Assembly: GCA_023421955.1 (NCBI GenBank)
Contig: JAEZSE010000021.1
Span: 1-64,000 of the forward strand
Direction: 5' to 3'
DNA: 64,000 bases
DNA from: Bacillota bacterium
Lineage (GTDB): Bacteria; Bacillota; Clostridia; Christensenellales; UMGS416
Shown here piece by piece: positions 1 to 8,139 of this stretch. Position 1 is the stretch's first letter, and every line of letters starts with the position of its first letter. Made by a program: the position numbers and the translations under genes. Below the pieces are notes generated by a model. It was not told where the DNA came from. It saw only the letters and a list, made by a program, of their open reading frames with translations, and did not search any database.

Positions 1-1415
1 GTGATATCCCCCCGCTCCTTCAGCTCCGCCACAATGCGGTCATAGAACGGCTTGTCGATCTTGTACTTGGCGCGATAAACCAGATACCCCGCCACGATGC
101 AAATGAGCGGGATTACAAACATCGACAGCTTCAAGAGCATGATGCCCTCGGGGGTCACATCGGCGGCGGACTGGGCCTCGTTGATGCCGGAGTAGATCAC
201 CGTTGCCGACACGATGCCCGTGGCGATCGCCCCGCCGATCTTGTTGATCATCGGCTGCAGCGACAGCGTCACGCTCTGGCTGCGCTTGCCCGACTTCCAC
301 TGGCCGTATTCGATGGTGTCGGCCAGGAACATCAGCATCAGCAGTTGGATGAACGCCTGGCCCACAAACAACAGTACGCCGGAAATGCCGATGAACACCA
401 TGTTCATCGGTGAGAAGAAGAACAGGCCGTAGCCGGCCAGCACCAGCACCGTTGCCCCGAAGTAAAGCTGCTTGCGGGTGAATTTCTTGCTGAACAGCGG
501 GAACACCGCCAGCGCGCTCAGTTGCGACACGCCCAGCACCCCCGCGAACACCGAGTACATGCCCTCATTGCCGAAGGCATACTTGAAGTAGTAAACACCA
601 AAGCTGGTCGTGGTGGTGTAGCCGATCATGAACAGCGCCATCGAGATCGTGGTGAACAGCAGTTGATCGTTCTTCACGATGGCCTTCACCATGTCCTTGA
701 GGCTGGTGTTCTCCTCCTGCTTGAACTGGCCGCGCATTTCCCTGGAGCCAAACAGCGTGAACAGCAAAAACCCGATCATCAGCACACACACCGCCACGGC
801 GAAGAGGAACCACCCCTGCTTGAGGAAGGGCAGCCAGTGCACAGCATCCGCTGCAGCGTCCTTCGGATCTGACGGCACGCCGCCCAGCGCCTGACCCAGC
901 ATGTTGGTGAGCGGCAGGATGCCCACCACCACGGCGAACATGCCCACGTTGGCCATGATGCGGGCCAGCGAGCCGATCTTCTCGCGCTCCTTCTGCTCCA
1001 GGCTCAGCGCCGGCAGCATCGACCAATAGGCGATATCGTTGAGGCCGTAGGTGATGTCCCACGCCAGATAGAACAGCGCGAAGGTAACCACATAAGCCAC
1101 CGGCGAAAACCCCAAATCGGTAAACAGCAGCACCATGAACACCGCACCGGCGATGCCGCCCCAGAGGATGTGGGGCTTGAACTTGCCCCAGCGGCTCTTG
1201 GTGTTGTCCACAATCACGCCCATGATGGGGTCGTTCAGCGCGTCGAAGATGCGCATGATGGTGAGGATGGTGCCGGTCCAAGCCAGAAGCTCGTTGGAGA
1301 GGTTCAGCACATCGGTGAGGTAGAACATCAGGAACATGCTGACCGTAGTGTAAAACATGTCGCGGCCCACGGTGCCGAGGCTGAAGAACAAGCGGTTGCG
1401 GACGTGAGGTTTCAT
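1..1415 (-). CDS. GPH-family (MelB-like) sugar:cation symporter, 3' end cut by window edge
   Basis: Integral membrane symporter of the glycoside-pentoside-hexuronide:cation family, which imports oligosaccharides or glycosides with Na+ or H+. The reading frame runs open from an ATG at 1415 to the left edge, 471 codons, so only the last few residues should be missing. Visible family signs are RDMFYTT followed by YLTDVL near the N-terminus, NDPIMGVIVDNT after the second helix, and about 12 hydrophobic segments. The cytoplasmic C-terminal tail (PFYDRIVAELKERG) is typical of the family. AAGGA lies 11 bases before the ATG, and a TATAAT box (minus strand) lies within the repeat at 1453-1469. The substrate cannot be read from the sequence; nearby glycosidases suggest plant-derived oligosaccharides. 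Confidence 0.9.
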   Translation of the reverse strand, partial: MKPHVRNRLFFSLGTVGRDMFYTTVSMFLMFYLTDVLNLSNELLAWTGTILTIMRIFDALNDPIMGVIVDNTKSRWGKFKPHILWGGIAGAVFMVLLFTDLGFSPVAYVVTFALFYLAWDITYGLNDIAYWSMLPALSLEQKEREKIGSLARIMANVGMFAVVVGILPLTNMLGQALGGVPSDPKDAAADAVHWLPFLKQGWFLFAVAVCVLMIGFLLFTLFGSREMRGQFKQEENTSLKDMVKAIVKNDQLLFTTISMALFMIGYTTTTSFGVYYFKYAFGNEGMYSVFAGVLGVSQLSALAVFPLFSKKFTRKQLYFGATVLVLAGYGLFFFSPMNMVFIGISGVLLFVGQAFIQLLMLMFLADTIEYGQWKSGKRSQSVTLSLQPMINKIGGAIATGIVSATVIYSGINEAQSAADVTPEGIMLLKLSMFVIPLICIVAGYLVYRAKYKIDKPFYDRIVAELKERGDI

Positions 1416-1452
1416 GGCGCACATCCTTACTATGGAATTGAGGGATGGGGAT

Positions 1453-1745
1453 ATGGGGATTATAGCATGAGTGGCGATTAGTTAACACACTTTGGGACTG
1501 GACTCTTACAAGATCGAAAAACATAGTAGAGGATGGCAGCGATCTCAGACGCAACCAAGATATATACAATGTATAGGGGACACTTAATGCTCGGGTTTTT
1601 ACGACTGAATTTCACTATAACAAAAACCATGATTACTCCGACCAGCATTGCGAGGTATAGTAAACCGTCGACTAAACGATATGGAGAAATCATGGACTCA
1701 CCACCGATCAGACAAGCTAAAAGGACACATGGGGATTATAGCATG
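1453..1745. repeat. Pair of 17-bp direct repeats (1453-1469, 1729-1745) carrying a TATAAT box
   Basis: The same 17 bases, ATGGGGATTATAGCATG, occur at 1453-1469 and 1729-1745. Read on the minus strand each holds TGC-TATAAT, an extended -10 promoter element. The left copy lies upstream of the GPH transporter and the right copy upstream of the small membrane ORF that sits between them. The -35 regions are poor. The layout suggests duplication of a promoter end when the small ORF was inserted. Confidence 0.7.
1478..1693 (-). CDS. Small two-helix membrane protein, unknown function
   Basis: A 71-residue protein that I do not recognise. It has two hydrophobic stretches (about residues 9-27 and 39-58) separated by a basic loop (KFSRKNPSIK), so it is probably inserted in the membrane as a hairpin. 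A TATAAT box lies about 40 bases upstream in the 17-bp repeat at 1729-1745. The ribosome site is weak (GGTGAG). The gene lies entirely between two copies of that repeat, which suggests recent insertion. It could be spurious. Confidence 0.45.
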   Translation of the reverse strand: MISPYRLVDGLLYLAMLVGVIMVFVIVKFSRKNPSIKCPLYIVYILVASEIAAILYYVFRSCKSPVPKCVN

Positions 1746-1774
1746 GATTCTCAATTTGAGACAGATTTTACCCC

Positions 1775-2311
1775 TTATTCCGTGTCAGTCACTTTACCCT
1801 TGCTCGTCCACAGCGGCACATCCCACTCGGCCACATACTCCTGATCCCGGCCATAGCGGCTGCCGCTCCAGGCGGCTTGCCGCGGCTGCCGGTGCATATA
1901 TACTTCTTTACTTCTTCTATTCTTGGATGTGGCCGTTTCACCGCCCTTGTCCGGCCCGTCAATTGCCCTCTTCTGGCCCTGAGCAGTGGAATCCGCCAGT
2001 ACAGAGTCCTGATATTTACTGAAGTTGACGATCGTTCCGATGCTGAATTTCCCGGCCCTTTTCGTGACCAATTCGCCAGTGTTGACCAGATGAATCACAG
2101 CAGTTCGGACTTGCTTCTCGGTCAGGTCAAGAGCTTTCGCCAATTCCTTTCTGCCAAACGCAACCTGACCCCTTTCGATTTTATGCCCCAGAAAATCTGA
2201 TTCCTCCCAGTTTGCGGTGATCAGCAGGTGCAGGAATACTCTCATTGTGTTTGCGTCTTTGTACCAGCCCCAGTCGGTGATTTGACGGTGCAGCTTGATG
2301 AATCCGTTCAT
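1775..2311 (-). CDS. Phage replisome organizer-like (DnaD-type N-terminal) protein, orphan
   Basis: 178 residues. The first ~115 match the winged-helix domain found at the N-terminus of phage replisome organizer proteins of Firmicutes: MNGFIKLHRQITDW, then VFLHLLITANWE, then RGQVAFGRKELAKAL, EKQVRTAVIHL and TIVNFSKYQ. Known relatives load helicase at a phage origin and usually carry a further C-terminal domain. Here the C-terminal third is short, basic and low in complexity, so the protein is probably truncated. No other phage gene is adjacent, and the gene borders the repeat island at 2385. It is likely a prophage remnant, possibly still expressed. Upstream, AAAGGAGC lies before the ATG. Confidence 0.7.
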   Translation of the reverse strand: MNGFIKLHRQITDWGWYKDANTMRVFLHLLITANWEESDFLGHKIERGQVAFGRKELAKALDLTEKQVRTAVIHLVNTGELVTKRAGKFSIGTIVNFSKYQDSVLADSTAQGQKRAIDGPDKGGETATSKNRRSKEVYMHRQPRQAAWSGSRYGRDQEYVAEWDVPLWTSKGKVTDTE

Positions 2312-2563
2312 GGTGAAGCTCCTTTTATGGTTGATAAAAGGAGTATAAAGAGGGGAACATGTGTTTGTATAGGGCTTGTGTTACGCGAGAAATCACCCTG
2401 TCACTGTGGGGCATCCAAGAAATCCCCCCTGTCGCCTGTGGGCGACATCCCCCCTTCTTAAGGGAGGGTGGGGAGTCGGGATTTCTGACTGATGGGTCTT
2501 CTCAGCCTCTTTGCTTATTAATGGTGATGTTTTTGATTATAAGGATTCGTTAGTCTCTAGTAG

Positions 2564-2601
2564 TATTTACTGCTTCATTAATCTGACTGCAAATATTCCC
2601 G
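2564..2601 (-). pseudogene. Truncated copy 1 of the DUF559 gene 3' part (38 bp)
   Basis: Diverged match to 3723-3760 of the intact DUF559 gene, covering the codons for roughly GHVCKQIDETV. Its 5' end joins repeat sequence (AAATCCCCCC) directly. Downstream flanking sequence (to about 2480, read on the minus strand) also resembles the flank of the intact gene. An identical-length copy sits at 3322-3359. Confidence 0.6.
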
Positions 2602-3022
2602 TAAATCCCCCCTGCCCCTGCGGGGGCATCCCAGAAATCCCCCCTGGCCCTTGCGAGGGCCATCCCCCCTTCAAAAAGGGGGTAGGGATAGTCTTGTTCT
2701 TGCTTGTGATTTTCCCTCCCTACCCTCCCTTAACATCCCCCCTGCCATCTTCGATGGCTGTCCCCCCACAAGGCTGTGGGGGGAAGGGTGGGATGCCGCC
2801 CTCAGGGGACGGGGGGATTTCTTAGCCTGTCGTATCCCTGAATAACTGGCAATATTTGCCTGCCGTTCAAATCCCCCCTGCCCCTGCGGGGGCATCCCCC
2901 CCTTCTTAAGGGAGGGTAGGGAGCCTGGATTTCTGACTGATGGGTCTTCTCAGCCTATTTGTTTTATTGCTGATGATGTTACTGATTGTTAGGATTGGTC
3001 AGCCTTTTGATCCAGAAGCATT

Positions 3023-3120
3023 TTAACAGTTTCATCAATCTGTTTGCAAACATGCCCGAAATCATTACTCACCTGTTCGTTTGTAAACCGTATCACCGTG
3101 ATTCCATAAGCATTCAACAG
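3023..3120 (-). pseudogene. Truncated copy 2 of the DUF559 gene 3' part (98 bp)
   Basis: About 98 bases aligning at roughly 90% identity with 3723-3820 inside the intact DUF559 gene. Read on the minus strand it still encodes LLNAYG, then VIRFTNEQV, NDFGHVCKQIDETVK. The 5' end is cut off sharply at a repeat block (3121 onward) while the 3' flank continues in a form like that of the intact gene. It has no start codon or ribosome site. Confidence 0.8.
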
Positions 3121-3321
3121 TGGGGATTTCTTAAGGCTTCCGTCTCCCTGAATAACATGGTCATCTATGCCTGCCGTTCAAATCCCCCCTGCCCCTGCGG
3201 GGGCATCCCCCCTTCTTAAGGGAGGGTAGGGAGCCGGGATTTCTGACTGATGGGTCTTCTCAGCCTATTTGCTCATTAATGGTGATGTTTTTAATTATAA
3301 GGATTCGTTAGTCTCTAGTAG

Positions 3322-3359
3322 TATTTACTGCTTCATTAATCTGACTGCAAATATTCCCG
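3322..3359 (-). pseudogene. Truncated copy 3 of the DUF559 gene 3' part (38 bp)
   Basis: Same 38-base remnant as at 2564-2601, carried on the second copy (3239-3490) of the 252-bp duplicated segment. It therefore arose by duplication of an already truncated copy. Confidence 0.6.
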
Positions 3360-3664
3360 GAAATCCCCCCTGCCCCTGCGGGGGCATCCCGGAAATCCCC
3401 CCTGGCTCTTGCCAGGGCCATCCCCCCTTCAAAAAGGGGGTAGGGATAGTCTTGTTCTTGCTTGTGATTTTCCCTCCCTACCCTCCCTTAATAAGGGGGG
3501 TGTCGCCCTCAGGCGACGGGGGGATTTCTTAGCCTGTCGTATCCCTGAATAACATGGTAATCTATGCCTGCCGTTCAAATCCCCCCTGCCCCTGCGGGGG
3601 CATCCCCCCTTCTTAAGGGAGGGTAGGGAGCCGGTTCACTGGCTGATGAGCTTTTCCGATTTGT

Positions 3665-4066
3665 TTATTCCTCACGGGTATTGTTTTCCAGCGTATGTTC
3701 ATGCTTCTGATCTATAATAAGTTTTACTGTTTCATCAATCTGTTTGCAAACATGCCCGAAATCATTTCTAACCTGTTCGTTTGTAAACCGTATCACTGTA
3801 ACTCCATAGGCATTCAACAGCTTCGTGCGAGCTTCATCATGCCCGAGCCCGCGGTCGGTATAGTGCTGATCACCATCCACTTCAATAGCCAGCCTGCACT
3901 TGGCGCAGTAGAAATCCAGGATGCAGTTTTCGATCACCTTCTGGCGCAGGAACCGGACGGGATAACTGCTCAGATATTGATACCACAGCTTGTTTTCTTC
4001 ATCCGTCATGTCATTGCGGAGTTTCTTCGCTGCTGCCGTGAGTTTTCTATTGTATGGCAGACTCAT
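3665..4066 (-). CDS. DUF559 domain protein (Vsr/restriction-like endonuclease fold)
   Basis: 133 residues from the ATG at 4066, preceded by GGAGGG six bases upstream. The protein matches the DUF559 family, predicted to share the PD-(D/E)XK fold of very-short-patch repair and restriction nucleases. Visible conserved parts are LRNDMTDEENKLWYQYL near the start, FLRQKVIENCILDFYC, then LAIEVDGDQHY with the acidic core residues, and VTVIRFTNEQV near the end. The biological role of the family is not settled. The gene is embedded in the repeat island: repeat blocks abut its ribosome site and follow its stop, and three 5'-truncated copies of its 3' part lie downstream. This suggests that gene and repeats move or expand together. 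Confidence 0.88.
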   Translation of the reverse strand: MSLPYNRKLTAAAKKLRNDMTDEENKLWYQYLSSYPVRFLRQKVIENCILDFYCAKCRLAIEVDGDQHYTDRGLGHDEARTKLLNAYGVTVIRFTNEQVRNDFGHVCKQIDETVKLIIDQKHEHTLENNTREE

Positions 4067-4076
4067 GTAAGTCCCT

Positions 4077-4566
4077 CCGTTCAAATCCCCCCTGGCCCTT
4101 GCCAGGGCCATCCCCCCTTCATAAAGGGGGTAGGGATAGGCTTGAACTAACTTGCGAATTTCCCCTCCCTACCCTCCCTTAACATCCCCCCTGCCATCTT
4201 CGATGGCTGTCCCCCCACAAGGCTGTGGGGGGAAGGGTGGGATGTCGCCCTCAGGCGACGGGGGGATTTCTTAAGGATGGCGTATCCCTTTATAACTTGT
4301 TGATGCTTGTTTGCCGTTCAAATCCCCCCTGGCCCTTGCCAGGGCCATCCCCCCTTCATAAAGGGGGTAGGGATAGTCTTGAACTAACTTGCGGATTTCC
4401 CCTCCCTACCCTCCCTTAACATCCCCCCTGCCATCTTCGATGGCTGTCCCCCCACAAGGCTGTGGGGGGAAGGGTGGGATGTCGCGGCAGCGGCAGGGGG
4501 GATTTCCATGGATGCCGCTCGCAAGCGACAGGGGGGATTTGTCAGAGGTGTCGCCCACAGGCGAAG
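4077..4566. repeat. Palindromic repeat island, part 2 (5' side of the DUF559 gene)
   Basis: Holds a tandem 172-bp duplication, 4077-4248 and 4314-4485 (period 237), followed by further CGACAGGGGGGATTT-type blocks up to the 3' end of tlyA. The blocks share the hairpins described for part 1. No gene is visible. The first copy begins two bases upstream of the GGAGGG site of the DUF559 gene, so any promoter of that gene lies inside the repeat. Confidence 0.9.
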
Positions 4567-4574
4567 GGGGGGGA

Positions 4575-5375
4575 TTACTCCATCGGATTCCCCTTGACCC
4601 CCTCGTGCGCCATCCTCACAATGGCAGCTACCTCGGGCTCGGAGGACTCCCCTTCCTCTTTCTTCAAATGCAGCAAGAATTCAATGTTGCCCTTGGGCCC
4701 CGTGATCGGCGACCAGGAGAGGCCCGCCACGCGCACCGGCTGGGTTTTCACCCATTGCAGCATGTCTCGCAGCACGGCCTCGTGCACCTTGGCATCACGC
4801 ACAACACCCTTTTTCAGGTGCTTGGCCTCAGCCTCAAACTGGGGCTTGACCAGCGCGACCACATCAGCCTGGGAAGCCAGCAAAGCGATGAGCGGCGGCA
4901 AGATAAGCTTCAGGGAGATGAATGCCACGTCGATGGTGGCCATCTGAATGGGCTCAGGGATTTGCTCGGTGGAAAGGTAACGGGCGTTGGTGCGCTCCAG
5001 CACGACCACGCGGGGGTCGGATCGCAGCTTCTGGTGAAGCTGGCCATAACCCACGTCCACGGCGTAAACCCTGGCGGCGCCCCGCTGCAGCATGCAGTCG
5101 GTGAATCCGCCGGTGGAGGCGCCGATATCGGCGGCGACGCGGCCTTCGGGGTTGATGGAAAACTCGTTCAATGCCTTCTCCAGCTTGAAGCCGCCGCGGC
5201 TCACATAGGGCGACTCGCGGAGGATTTCGATATTGGCTTCGTCGGTCACAGAAAGGGATGGTTTGATTGCCTTCTGGCCGTTCACCAGCACCGCGCCGGC
5301 CATCACCAGGCGCTGGGCCTGCTCGCGGCTTTCCGTCAGGCCCCGCTCGGCCATTGCCACATCCAGCCGCTTCAT
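4575..5375 (-). CDS. tlyA: TlyA-family rRNA 2'-O-methyltransferase
   Basis: 266 residues, full family length. TlyA proteins use S-adenosylmethionine to methylate ribose 2'-OH groups of 16S/23S rRNA in the cytoplasm. An N-terminal S4 RNA-binding domain (residues 1-60, with RLDVAMAERGL and QAQRLVMAGAVLVNG) is followed by the linker YVSRGGFKL containing the conserved Lys. The FtsJ-like domain has the SAM motif DIGASTGGFTDCML (83-96) and DVAFISL. The ATG overlaps the dxs stop by four bases (ATGA), implying translational coupling, as in the common Firmicute dxs-tlyA order. The usual next gene (nadK) is replaced by the repeat island. Confidence 0.95.
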   Translation of the reverse strand: MKRLDVAMAERGLTESREQAQRLVMAGAVLVNGQKAIKPSLSVTDEANIEILRESPYVSRGGFKLEKALNEFSINPEGRVAADIGASTGGFTDCMLQRGAARVYAVDVGYGQLHQKLRSDPRVVVLERTNARYLSTEQIPEPIQMATIDVAFISLKLILPPLIALLASQADVVALVKPQFEAEAKHLKKGVVRDAKVHEAVLRDMLQWVKTQPVRVAGLSWSPITGPKGNIEFLLHLKKEEGESSEPEVAAIVRMAHEGVKGNPME

Positions 5376-7225
5376 CGCTTCGCCACCTCTTTGGCAAGGC
5401 GCTCAACCACCGCTTCGGCGGTCAGGCCCACGCAGCCCAGCAGCTCGCTCACCGAGCCATGGCACACGAAGCTGTCGCCGATGCCCATCGAGAGGATGCG
5501 GGTGCCGTTGAGGCGGCCCTCGGCGGAAAGGCGGCTCAGCATCATTGCGCCCAGGCCACCGGCCAGCACGTTTTCCTCCAGCGTGAGCGCCACGGCGTAT
5601 TGGGGCAGCAGGCTGTAGAGCATTTCCTCATCCAACGGTTTGATGAACCGGCAGTTCACCACATCGGCGGCCAAACCCCGCTGCGCGGAAAGCTCCGCCG
5701 CTTCCAGCGCCAGCTTCACCATCCGCTCACCGGCAGCCAGGATCACGGCCCTTGCACCGGGTGATTGGCGGAGTATGCTCCATTTGCGCAGCGCCAACCC
5801 CTCATCCTCCGGCAGCTCCAGGCTTGGTGCGCCCTTGGGATAGAGGATCGCCACCGGACCATCGGCAGCAAGCGCCAGCTTCAGCATTTCAGCCAGCTCG
5901 TGGCCGGTGGCCGGCACCATCACCGAAAGGTTGGGGATGTGCGTGAGGTAAGACAGGCCGAACACGCCCTGGTGCGTCTCGCCGTCTTCACCCACCAAGC
6001 CGGAGTGCGACACGGCAAACACCACATGGAGGTTCTGGCGGGCCACGTCATGCAGGATCTGGTCATAAGCCCGCTGCAGGAAAGACGAATACACCGCGAA
6101 CACAGGCTTGAAGCCCTCAGCTGCCAAGCCTGCCGCCATCGTGACGGCGTGCTGCTCGGCAATGCCCACATCAAAAAACCGCTCCGGGTGCATCTGCCGG
6201 AATTGCTCCAAGCCGCAGCCCTCTGTCATCGCGGCGGTGATGGCCACGATCTTCGGGTCGGCTGCGGCCAGCTCGGCCAGCGTGCCGCCCATCACGCGGG
6301 CGTATTTTAGTTTCCCGTTGCCGTTCTGATCCTCCGGCACACTATGGAAGCGCTCTGGGTGCAGCTCAGCCTCGTGGTGGCCGCGGCCCTTTTTGGTGGA
6401 GATGTGCACGACTACAGGCCGGTCATATTGCTTGGCCTGCTTGAAAGACACCGTGAGCGAGTGCAGGTCGTGGCCGTCAATGGGCCCGATATAGGCAAAG
6501 CCCATCTCTTCGAAAAAAACACCCTTCACCAGCAAGTATTTGATGGCGTTTTTAAACCGTTCCAACCAATCCACCAGCGTGCAGCCGATCTTTGGGATCC
6601 GGCGCAGTGTGCGCTGCACGAAGCTTTTCAGCCGTGTATACTGCCGTTTCGTGCGGATGCGGGCCAGCATCTCAGAGATCGCGCCCACGTTGCGGGCGAT
6701 GGACATCTCGTTGTCATTGAGCACGATGATCATGTTTGTTTCTGAGTTGCCGGCGTCGTTCAGCGCCTCAAAAGCCATGCCGCCGGTGAGCGACCCGTCA
6801 CCGATGAACACAACAACGTCCCAGTCGCCGCCAACCAGGTCACGGGCCCGGGCCATGCCCAACCCCGCCGAAAGCGACGTGGTGCTGTGGCCGGTCTCAA
6901 ACACGTCGTGGCAGCTCTCACAGCGCTTGGGAAAACCGCTCATGCCGCCATATTTGCGCAGTGTGTCAAACCGGTCGTTTCTGCCGGTCAGCAGCTTGTG
7001 GGCGTAGCTTTGGTGGCCAACATCCCAGATGATGCGATCACGGGGGCTGTCAAACACGCGGTGCAGCGCAATCGTGGCCTCCACAACGCCCAGGTTGCTG
7101 GCCAGGTGGCCGCCGTTTTTTTCCACAACATCCATGATCCGGGCCCGAAGCTCCTTTGCCAGCAGCTCAAGCTCGGGGTATGTCATTTTCTTGATGTCTT
7201 CCGGAGACTGGATCCGTTCAAGCAT
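5372..7225 (-). CDS. dxs: 1-deoxy-D-xylulose-5-phosphate synthase
   Basis: 617 residues, full length. Condenses pyruvate with glyceraldehyde 3-phosphate using thiamine diphosphate, the first step of the non-mevalonate isoprenoid pathway, also feeding thiamine and pyridoxal synthesis. Visible are NGGHLASNLG (37-46), DVGHQSYAHKLL, the thiamine-diphosphate motif GDGSLTGGM...NDAGN (142-160), DGHD, and the transketolase-type DVGIAEQHAVTMAAG segment of the second domain. A promoter is seen at 7304-7332. It heads a dxs-tlyA operon with a 4-base overlap. Confidence 0.97.
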   Translation of the reverse strand: MLERIQSPEDIKKMTYPELELLAKELRARIMDVVEKNGGHLASNLGVVEATIALHRVFDSPRDRIIWDVGHQSYAHKLLTGRNDRFDTLRKYGGMSGFPKRCESCHDVFETGHSTTSLSAGLGMARARDLVGGDWDVVVFIGDGSLTGGMAFEALNDAGNSETNMIIVLNDNEMSIARNVGAISEMLARIRTKRQYTRLKSFVQRTLRRIPKIGCTLVDWLERFKNAIKYLLVKGVFFEEMGFAYIGPIDGHDLHSLTVSFKQAKQYDRPVVVHISTKKGRGHHEAELHPERFHSVPEDQNGNGKLKYARVMGGTLAELAAADPKIVAITAAMTEGCGLEQFRQMHPERFFDVGIAEQHAVTMAAGLAAEGFKPVFAVYSSFLQRAYDQILHDVARQNLHVVFAVSHSGLVGEDGETHQGVFGLSYLTHIPNLSVMVPATGHELAEMLKLALAADGPVAILYPKGAPSLELPEDEGLALRKWSILRQSPGARAVILAAGERMVKLALEAAELSAQRGLAADVVNCRFIKPLDEEMLYSLLPQYAVALTLEENVLAGGLGAMMLSRLSAEGRLNGTRILSMGIGDSFVCHGSVSELLGCVGLTAEAVVERLAKEVAKR

Positions 7226-7303
7226 TCCCCTGGTGTTTCCTTCCGCTTATCCCACGCGCCATGCCGGCGCGTCCGCAACGCCCCGGCAATCGGTATAGTC
7301 GCT

Positions 7304-7332
7304 ATTATAGTAAACAAACAGGCAGCAAGCAA
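7304..7332 (-). promoter_or_regulatory. Predicted sigma-A promoter of dxs-tlyA
   Basis: On the minus strand TTGCTT (7332-7327), a 17-base spacer and TATAAT (7309-7304). It lies about 80 bases before the dxs start and downstream of the terminator of the cyclophilin gene. Confidence 0.7.
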
Positions 7333-7370
7333 TCCCAAAGAGAAAGATGGCACAAGAGTGCCGTATAGGC

Positions 7371-7398
7371 AGAAAAAAGGCGGGGATCTCTCCCCGCC
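7371..7398 (-). terminator. Intrinsic terminator of the cyclophilin gene
   Basis: On the minus strand GGCGGGGA, loop GAGA, TCCCCGCC and six T residues, starting six bases after the stop codon. Confidence 0.92.
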
Positions 7399-7404
7399 TC
7401 TTGG

Positions 7405-8049
7405 TTACTTCTCAATCATCTGCGGCTCCGGGTATTCGTAGCCGAACGTTTCCACCGTCACGGTCTTCATGACCGGCGGTTCCAGCGGCGCATCACCACT
7501 CACCGGCACCTTTGCCAGCTTTTTGACCACGGCAAGGCTGTCTTCATCCACGACTTTGCCAAAGGCGGCGTAGTCACCGTCCAGGTGCGGGGCTGCACCC
7601 ACCATGATGAAGAACTGGGAGCCGGCTGAGTCCATAAATCTTGAACGGGCCATCGAGATCACGCCTTCGGTATGCTTGATGTCGTTGGCCTTGAAGCCGT
7701 TGTTGGCAAACTCACCCTTGATCATATAGCCGGGACCGCCGCGGCCGGTGCCCTCCGGGTCTCCGCCCTGGATCATAAACCGGTCGATGATGCGGTGAAA
7801 CACCACGCCGTCATAAAACTGCTTGTTGACCAGCGAAATGAAATTGCACACGGTGTTGGGGGCCTTATCAGGATACAGCTCGACCTTGATCTTGCTTCCG
7901 TCTTCCATCGTAATGGTGACGATGGGGTTCTTGTCCACTTTCAAATTGAGTCCTCCGTCTTTATTCAGTTTCAATTCGTCCTTGGGAGCGCATGCCGCCA
8001 ACGCAAAGGCCATCATCACACACAGGAACAGGCTGATTGCTTTCTTCAC
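7405..8049 (-). CDS. Cyclophilin-type peptidyl-prolyl isomerase, lipoprotein
   Basis: 214 residues from a GTG at 8049. This start was chosen because GGGAG lies eight bases upstream and because it gives a clean lipoprotein signal: KK, a hydrophobic core and the lipobox ALAAC. The enzyme would sit on the outer face of the membrane and catalyse proline cis-trans isomerisation during folding of exported proteins. The cyclophilin core shows VFHRIIDRFMIQGGDP with the catalytic Arg, GSQFFIMVGAAPHLDG and YAAFGKVVD. It is a single gene with its own terminator, between trxB and dxs. Confidence 0.95.
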   Translation of the reverse strand: MKKAISLFLCVMMAFALAACAPKDELKLNKDGGLNLKVDKNPIVTITMEDGSKIKVELYPDKAPNTVCNFISLVNKQFYDGVVFHRIIDRFMIQGGDPEGTGRGGPGYMIKGEFANNGFKANDIKHTEGVISMARSRFMDSAGSQFFIMVGAAPHLDGDYAAFGKVVDEDSLAVVKKLAKVPVSGDAPLEPPVMKTVTVETFGYEYPEPQMIEK

Positions 8050-8139
8050 AGATTTCACTCCCGGAATAGATTCTGCCCGCCTGGCAGCGGGAAATACCAA
8101 CAGGAATTGTACCGTATCGCCTTGGAGAAGGCAAGGGAA

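Larger units (their letters stand above)
2385..3640. repeat. Palindromic repeat island, part 1 (3' side of the DUF559 gene)
   Basis: About 1.26 kb without an intact gene, built from GC-rich blocks that recur almost unchanged. Each block holds small hairpins: CCCCTGCGGGG, GGCCCTTGCCAGGGCC, CCATCTTCGATGG, CCCCACAAGGCTGTGGGG and GTCGCCCTCAGGCGAC, with tracts such as CCCCCCTTCTTAAGGGAGGG. The segment 2481-2732 is repeated nearly identically at 3239-3490. Between blocks lie truncated copies of the 3' end of the neighbouring DUF559 gene. Unit lengths are irregular, so it is not a CRISPR array. Apparent ORFs here are by-products of the repeats. Confidence 0.9.

Noticed and set aside
2385..4566. CRISPR-like appearance of the repeat island
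   Set aside because: Unit and spacer lengths are irregular, the repeats contain several different hairpins, and no cas gene is present.
4389..5618. 409-codon open frame on the plus strand
   Set aside because: Antisense to tlyA and the end of dxs, beginning in repeat sequence; no recognisable protein.
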